Positions 5,594-9,046 of a stretch of 9,046 nucleotides of DNA are shown here, piece after piece. This stretch comes from an uncultured Erysipelotrichaceae bacterium (GTDB lineage Bacteria > Bacillota_I > Bacilli_A > RFN20 > CAG-826), in assembly GCA_902793515.1 (NCBI GenBank), contig CADBDO010000030.1, positions 1-9,046 on the forward strand. The letters are read 5' to 3'. Every line of letters begins with the position of its first letter. The first letter of the stretch is position 1. The notes under the pieces were generated by a model. That model was given only the letters and a program-made list of their open reading frames with translations. It searched no databases and was not told the DNA's origin. The translations under genes were made by a program, and so were the position numbers.

Positions 5594-6184
5594 TTACTTA
5601 CGAATGAATTCGAAGAGAGCGCCTGGCTTGATCTCGCGCTCTTTTTCTTCGGCGGAAAGAAGTCTGTCGATGATGCCAACGACCAAGTCTAAGAAAAGAC
5701 GGGCTTTGGCTTCGACGTCGCACTCAAGCATCTCGCCATTAGCGATAGCCTGATTTAACAAAGTTACGAGAGTCTTGAATGGGCTCTCGCCGTTAAGTGT
5801 CTTGATAGCGGAATAAGTCGTGTAGTCGCGTGTCGCGTTAACTTTAAGGAAATAGAGCTGAGTCTTGTCTGCGTTATAGAGTCTTTCGTAGTGGTCGCAG
5901 GCAACCTTTAATCCCGCAAGCCCGCCAGCGGTGGTGGACATAATCCTTGGGAAAAGGGTCTCATTATAGTCCTCTCTTTGTAATTCAAAGAGGGCGTTGA
6001 AGATATCTTCTTTTTTCTCGAAGTAGTGGTAAACCAAGCCATGGGAGCAGCCGCTTTCGGTTGAAATGGCATCAATGGTAACTTCATCAAAACCTTTGAT
6101 GGCGAAAAGCTTCAGTGTCTTAAGGAGGATCTTGGTCCTTCTTTTATCTCTGATAAGGGCGTTTTGCTGTGGTGTCCTTGGCAT
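5594..6184 (-). CDS. TetR/AcrR family transcriptional regulator
   Basis: A 196-residue regulator with the TetR plan: an N-terminal DNA-binding domain (about 14-65) and a variable helical ligand domain. The first helix starts at RRTKILLKTLKLFAIKGFD, and the helix-turn-helix reads TIDAIS...GCSHGLVYHYFEKKEDIF (36-61), the classic family signature ending in YxYFxxKEDI. The ligand cannot be predicted. The ATG at 6182-6184 is chosen because GGGAG lies six bases upstream. An ATG at 6220 would place the protein start inside the promoter. The gene has its own promoter with an inverted repeat in the spacer, which suggests autoregulation. It lies 68 bases downstream of the DUF368 gene on the same strand, so cotranscription from that gene is also possible. 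It ends against the stop codon of the FGGY kinase gene with no gap. Confidence 0.92.
   Translation of the reverse strand: MPRTPQQNALIRDKRRTKILLKTLKLFAIKGFDEVTIDAISTESGCSHGLVYHYFEKKEDIFNALFELQREDYNETLFPRIMSTTAGGLAGLKVACDHYERLYNADKTQLYFLKVNATRDYTTYSAIKTLNGESPFKTLVTLLNQAIANGEMLECDVEAKARLFLDLVVGIIDRLLSAEEKEREIKPGALFEFIRK
5612..5650 (+). terminator. Intrinsic terminator of the FGGY kinase gene, inside the tetR 3' end
   Basis: AGAGCGC (5616-5622) pairs with GCGCTCT (5636-5642) around a 13-base loop, followed by TTTTCTTC. With A-U and G-U pairs the stem can extend to about 11 pairs (5612-5622 with 5636-5646). The hairpin starts 18 bases after the kinase stop, and its bases encode the last residues of the TetR protein on the opposite strand. 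Read the other way it lacks a usable T-run. Confidence 0.7.
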
Positions 6185-6208
6185 AAAAATCTCCCGCTTG
6201 AGGACTTT

Positions 6209-6236
6209 ATGATATTTCAATATCGAAAACTGTCAA
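6209..6236 (-). promoter_or_regulatory. Promoter of the tetR gene
   Basis: On the minus strand a perfect TTGACA (6231-6236) is followed after 16 bases by TATCAT (6209-6214). Transcription would start near 6202, giving a leader of about 18 nt with GGGAG at 6191-6195. This supports the start codon at 6184. Confidence 0.65.
6211..6224. promoter_or_regulatory. Inverted repeat in the tetR promoter spacer (autoregulatory operator candidate)
   Basis: GATATTTCAATATC has perfect 6-bp arms around a 2-bp centre. It fills most of the spacer between -35 and -10 and overlaps the -10, so binding would block RNA polymerase. Self-repression through such a site is common for TetR-family regulators. That this protein binds here is an inference. 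Confidence 0.5.
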
Positions 6237-6252
6237 TGAAAAATATTACAAA

Positions 6253-7212
6253 TTATTTGCTAGCAGGCTCGGTTTCTTCTTTTTGAGGAATGGCGGCTTG
6301 CTTCTTAAGGGCCAATTTAGAAAGGAAGAAGAAGAGGACTGCGAAGCCAACTAAGAGAACGATTCCAAGAACCCATTCCCATGGTTGGACAAGAGTGTAT
6401 TTCCAAACGAGCGAGTCGTTGATCATGGACTGGTTCACATACATCGAGACAAGAGAGCCAAGGATGAAACCAAAGACAGCAAGATAGGTGCCGTCATGAT
6501 GTTTCGCAAGAAGGCTCTTCATGAGTTTGCTGGTGAGGATGAAGCCGGCAGCGATACCGACCAAGAGAGAAAGGGTGAGGAATATGCCGCTGACGAGCCT
6601 AGCTGAATTGTGGATGATGGAATTCTCGCCAACGAAGATGTGGACGCATGGGTCATAGAGACCGGCAACGAAGAGGAGCATAGCGCCACTGATGCCAGGG
6701 ATGATGCAAGCCATCGCGGCAATGAAGCCGGCAGCGAAAACGGCGATGTAGATCCACCAGTCTCCTGCGATGAAAGCGGCCTCGAAATTGCCCCAGTTAT
6801 TGAGTTTGGCAACTGCGCTCAAAATTCCAATACCTGCAGCAAAAACCGCACCGATTACAACAACGACGACGGATTTGACGTTAGGTTTGACGCCTTTTAA
6901 CTCTTTGGTGATGACAGGAAGAGAACCGATGATTAAGCCCGCGAAAAGGGAGATGATCGCGAACGGAGCGTAGTCCAATCCGTAGTTAACTCCAAGCATG
7001 CAGATGACTGCGGACATGACCGCGCCGATGCCAAGAGGGATCAAAGAGATGAGACTCTTTTTGAATTCTTTTTTGAGGTTGGCGATGCCGGTGATAAGGC
7101 GATCATAAATGCCAACGATTAAACCCATTGTTCCTGCGCTGACGCCAGGAATCATACCTAATCCAAGGGAGCCTCCCTTGAGGACATCTAAAAACCAGTT
7201 CTTAATTTTCAT
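6253..7212 (-). CDS. DUF368 membrane protein, undecaprenyl-phosphate translocase (PopT) family
   Basis: A 319-residue integral membrane protein with about eight hydrophobic segments and a lysine-rich, charged C-terminal tail. Two internal repeats carry the family signature: GMIPGVSAGTMGLIVGIYDR (19-38) and CIIPGISGAMLLFVAGLYD (from 169). The inverted-repeat arrangement with paired IPG(V/I)S motifs is typical of DUF368. Members called PopT have been reported to return undecaprenyl phosphate to the inner leaflet of the membrane, recycling the carrier for peptidoglycan, teichoic acid and other surface glycans. That role is established for distant homologues and is transferred here by family only. 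The gene is divergent from the flavodoxin gene and upstream of tetR on the same strand. No Shine-Dalgarno sequence precedes the ATG, and a likely -10 sits six bases upstream, so translation may be leaderless. Confidence 0.88.
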   Translation of the reverse strand: MKIKNWFLDVLKGGSLGLGMIPGVSAGTMGLIVGIYDRLITGIANLKKEFKKSLISLIPLGIGAVMSAVICMLGVNYGLDYAPFAIISLFAGLIIGSLPVITKELKGVKPNVKSVVVVVIGAVFAAGIGILSAVAKLNNWGNFEAAFIAGDWWIYIAVFAAGFIAAMACIIPGISGAMLLFVAGLYDPCVHIFVGENSIIHNSARLVSGIFLTLSLLVGIAAGFILTSKLMKSLLAKHHDGTYLAVFGFILGSLVSMYVNQSMINDSLVWKYTLVQPWEWVLGIVLLVGFAVLFFFLSKLALKKQAAIPQKEETEPASK

Positions 7213-7218
7213 TCTTCA

Positions 7219-7248
7219 ATAATAGCTTCTTCGTTTTCTTTTATCCAA
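7219..7248 (-). promoter_or_regulatory. Promoter of the DUF368 gene
   Basis: On the minus strand TTGGAT (7243-7248) and TATTAT (7219-7224) are separated by 18 bases. The -10 ends six bases before the ATG at 7212, placing the transcription start at or next to the start codon. Confidence 0.4.
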
Positions 7249-7255
7249 TAAACCG

Positions 7256-7264
7256 TGATAAACT
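7256..7264 (+). promoter_or_regulatory. Extended -10 promoter of the flavodoxin-pth(-mfd) operon
   Basis: TGA-TAAACT fits an extended -10 element (TAAACT at 7259-7264) and ends nine bases before the ATG at 7274. No Shine-Dalgarno sequence lies between them, so the first gene again looks leaderless or nearly so. No convincing -35 is seen. Confidence 0.35.
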
Positions 7265-7273
7265 TTCATAGTT

Positions 7274-7810
7274 ATGAAAACCCTTGTACTTTATCAAAGC
7301 AAAACTGGCAACACTGAGAAATATGCCAACGACATCGCTAAGAGAGTGAATGCGGACATCTTCCCTCTCAAGCGTTTCAAAGCTAAAAAATTATCCGAAT
7401 ATGACACCATCGTTTTTGGTGGTTGGGTCAAAGGTGGAAAGATCCAAGGAATCGACGATTTCCTTTCCAACTGGGAACTCATGAAAGAGAAAAATGTCAT
7501 CGTCTTCAGCGTCGGAATGAGCTTCGCTGACAAAGACACAAGAGCCCAGATGATCGACACCAATGTTCTCTACGACTACCACATGCGTTACTATCAATTC
7601 AGAGGATCCTTCGATTTCAGTAAGCTCGGCCCAATTGAGAAGTTCATGATGAAGAAGGCTGTTGACCAAATCACCAACAACCCAGAACTCAACGCCAACC
7701 AGGCCGCTTTAGCGGGCATCCTCGAAAACCCAATCGAATTCTATGACCAAGAGAAAGTCGATCGCGTCGTATCAGTGATCGAGACCTTGGCCTTGGAGAA
7801 AAAGTCATGA
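7274..7810 (+). CDS. Flavodoxin-domain protein (HemG/flavodoxin_5-like)
   Basis: A 178-residue flavodoxin-fold protein. The N-terminal strand and FMN phosphate loop are clear in MKTLVLYQSKTGNTEKYA (loop SKTGNT, 9-14), with the second loop near IVFGGWVKGGK (46-56). A later stretch, FRGSFDFSKLGPIEKFMMK, resembles the conserved GxLDYSKL...RxMM region of HemG-type menaquinone-dependent protoporphyrinogen oxidases. No other haem gene is in the window, so that activity is not claimed; a general FMN-dependent electron carrier or reductase is the safe call. There is no signal peptide. Its TGA stop overlaps the pth ATG as ATGA (four bases), so the two are translationally coupled. No Shine-Dalgarno sequence precedes the start, and a putative extended -10 lies nine bases upstream. 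Confidence 0.85.
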   Translation: MKTLVLYQSKTGNTEKYANDIAKRVNADIFPLKRFKAKKLSEYDTIVFGGWVKGGKIQGIDDFLSNWELMKEKNVIVFSVGMSFADKDTRAQMIDTNVLYDYHMRYYQFRGSFDFSKLGPIEKFMMKKAVDQITNNPELNANQAALAGILENPIEFYDQEKVDRVVSVIETLALEKKS

Positions 7811-8388
7811 AATTGTTCGTTGGTTTAGGAAACCCAGGCAAACAATACGAAGGCACCCGTCACAACATGGGTTATATGGCCGTCGACAAATTCATGGAAC
7901 TCGTCCATGCGGATTTTGATCGTTCCGGCTTCAAAGGTGTTTATGGCATCGTCAAAAACCCAGCCTTTGATGAGCCGATCATCGTTCTCAAACCAGAGAC
8001 TTTCATGAACCTCTCGGGCGAGAGTGTTTCCGAATGCGTTTCCTTCTTCAAAATCGAACTTGAAGACATCGTTGTCGTCTACGACGACATGGCAATCGCC
8101 GAAGGACAGATCAGACTTCGTCTTGATGGCTCTAGCGGTGGCCACAAAGGAATCCAAAACATCATCGACAAGCTTGGCACATCCAAGATTAAGAGAATCA
8201 GAGTTGGCATTGGTGAGCCTCAGTACGATTCAATCGACTTCGTCCTTGGCAAACCATCTAGCGAAAGCATGCCGCTTATCGAAGAGGCGACCGACAACGC
8301 CGCCAAAGCACTACGTGATATCGAGCTTCGTGGCTTCCAATACGCCATGAATTTATATAACTCGATCAAAAAGGAAGAGAAGAAATAG
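7807..8388 (+). CDS. pth: Peptidyl-tRNA hydrolase
   Basis: A 193-residue bacterial Pth1, full length for the family, which releases peptides from prematurely dropped peptidyl-tRNA in the cytoplasm. Key residues are visible: Asn9 in GLGNPG, catalytic His19 in TRHNMG (His20 in E. coli), Asn68 in KPETFMNLSG, and Asp93 in VYDDM. The loop SSGGHKGIQNI has Lys114 where E. coli Pth has Asn114, a position near the substrate channel; GGHKG variants may simply be a lineage feature. The core GTSKIKRIRVGIGEP is also typical. The ATG overlaps the flavodoxin stop, with GGAG eight bases upstream. mfd follows after nine bases, the same pth-to-mfd order as in many Bacillota, though here without a small gene in between. 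Confidence 0.97.
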   Translation: MKLFVGLGNPGKQYEGTRHNMGYMAVDKFMELVHADFDRSGFKGVYGIVKNPAFDEPIIVLKPETFMNLSGESVSECVSFFKIELEDIVVVYDDMAIAEGQIRLRLDGSSGGHKGIQNIIDKLGTSKIKRIRVGIGEPQYDSIDFVLGKPSSESMPLIEEATDNAAKALRDIELRGFQYAMNLYNSIKKEEKK

Positions 8389-8392
8389 GAGG
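8387..8392 (+). promoter_or_regulatory. Perfect SD fixing the mfd start at an ACG codon
   Basis: AGGAGG overlaps the end of the pth stop codon and stands five bases before ACG at 8398-8400. Between the in-frame TAG at 8386 and the first conserved mfd residues there is no ATG, GTG, TTG or CTG at a suitable distance. The site therefore favours ACG as the initiator. Confidence 0.6.
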
Positions 8393-8397
8393 TACTT

Positions 8398-9046
8398 ACG
8401 GACTTATTTGAACGCCTAAAGGCACTCGATTTGACCACCCCCCTCTCGGACCGAAGGGGTCGTTTTGTCGTGGACGACACCATAGGTGCGGCCCTTCTAA
8501 TCGCTTCTTTATACAAAGAAAAGAAGGACAATTACGCAATCGTTGCCAAGAACCTCTACAGCGCTCAAAAGATCTACGAGTTCTTGTTGAACTTCTTCCC
8601 TGAAGACAAATTAATCTTCTTCCCTGCTGATGAGCTTTTAAGAGCAGAGGCCCTTTCCTCTTCGAAAGAGCTTATGGCCCAAAGGCTTTATGCGATGGAA
8701 CAATCTTTGGAATCTAAAGATTCGATTCTCATCGCTCACCCATCTTCTGCCATGAGGTTCCTTCCTGACGCAGAAGAATTTGGGAAGCGCGTTTTCCATT
8801 TCAAAGTCGGGGACAAATATAACCTTGATGACCTTAGAAAGACTTTGACTGAAATGGGCTATCACAGGGTCAACAAGATTGACCAAACCCTTCAGTTTGC
8901 CTCTCGTGGCGACATCCTCGACATCTTCTCCGTCAACTATCCAAATCCAATCAGAATCGAATTCTTTGACGATGAAATTGAGTCCATAAAAAACTTCTCA
9001 ATTCCTACGCAATTATCCACAAATCCCCTGCAAAACGCAGATATTT
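8398..9046 (+). CDS. mfd: Transcription-repair coupling factor, N-terminal part (partial, ACG start)
   Basis: The open frame runs off the right edge after 216 codons. It encodes the UvrB-like N-terminal module of Mfd: an opening amphipathic stretch (LFERLKALDL), HPSSAMRFLP, LTEMGYHRVNKIDQTLQFAS, RGDILDIF (170-177), PIRIEFFDDEIESIKNF (184-200) and TQLS (204-207). These are the D1a/D2/D1b motifs Mfd shares with UvrB. UvrB is less likely because the entry segment lacks a P-loop helicase motif and because pth precedes it, a typical Mfd setting. Mfd removes stalled RNA polymerase and recruits nucleotide excision repair. The frame has no normal start codon near its beginning. ACG at 8398 has AGGAGG five bases upstream; the next alternative, TTG at 8431, has no good ribosome site and would drop 11 residues. 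A six-C run around 8439-8444 does not break the frame. Confidence 0.88.

Noticed and set aside
6185..6220. Upstream ATG at 6220 as the TetR start
   Set aside because: It lies within the -35/-10 promoter region; the ATG at 6184 has a GGGAG site and gives a normal TetR N terminus.
6290..6973. Several overlapping open frames antisense or out of frame to the DUF368 gene
   Set aside because: They have biased composition mirroring membrane-segment codons, no ribosome sites, and no recognisable domain.
7257..7275. Possible second copy of the TetR operator before the flavodoxin gene
   Set aside because: Only short 4-bp arms (AACT/AGTT) are symmetric and the match to GATATTTCAATATC is weak.
8439..8444. 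Six-C run in mfd as a frameshift or phase-variation site
   Set aside because: The frame stays open and matches Mfd on both sides; the run is too short to argue for slippage.

Overview
The window is a compact bacterial chromosome segment with nine protein genes, two of them cut by the window edges, and no stretch over 300 bases without a gene. Purine-rich Shine-Dalgarno sequences, TTGACA and TATAAT-type promoters, a pth-mfd gene pair and a pyruvate phosphate dikinase suggest an anaerobic member of the Bacillota, perhaps of the Erysipelotrichia/Mollicutes-related branch. That placement is an inference. The standard genetic code is supported because TGA is a real stop at the flavodoxin-pth junction and Trp is read from TGG. 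No tRNA, rRNA, CRISPR array or transposon was seen.

Layout. (1) 1-150, minus: start of ppdK, behind an extended -10 promoter and a short leader that can fold into two hairpins. (2) 290-1012, plus: glycerophosphodiester phosphodiesterase, divergent from ppdK and probably leaderless, closed by a terminator (1011-1040) that can work in both directions. (3) 1061-3955, minus: a tight three-gene operon, hddA, then a fused hddC-gmhB, then gmhA. Together these encode every activity needed to turn sedoheptulose 7-phosphate into a nucleotide-activated D-glycero-alpha-D-manno-heptose, most likely the GDP form. (4) 3956-4042: divergent overlapping promoters separated by a 16-bp palindrome. (5) 4043-5593, plus: an FGGY sugar kinase, meeting tail-to-tail with (6) 5594-6184, minus: a TetR regulator with an inverted repeat in its own promoter. 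(7) 6253-7212, minus: a DUF368 membrane protein (PopT-type undecaprenyl-phosphate translocase family). (8) 7274-9046, plus: flavodoxin-like protein, pth and the start of mfd, which appears to begin with an ACG codon.

How the genes fit together. The centre of the window concerns envelope glycan supply: the heptose operon makes an activated sugar, and the DUF368 protein belongs to a family that recycles the polyprenyl-phosphate carrier on which such glycans are built. The FGGY kinase faces the heptose operon across a shared control region. This makes a metabolic link, for example supply of the phosphorylated ketose, worth testing, but its substrate cannot be read from the sequence. The strongest points for a second look are the complete heptose pathway with a fused enzyme, the shared operator region at 3986-4021, the ACG start of mfd, the leaderless-looking genes, and the folded ppdK leader.
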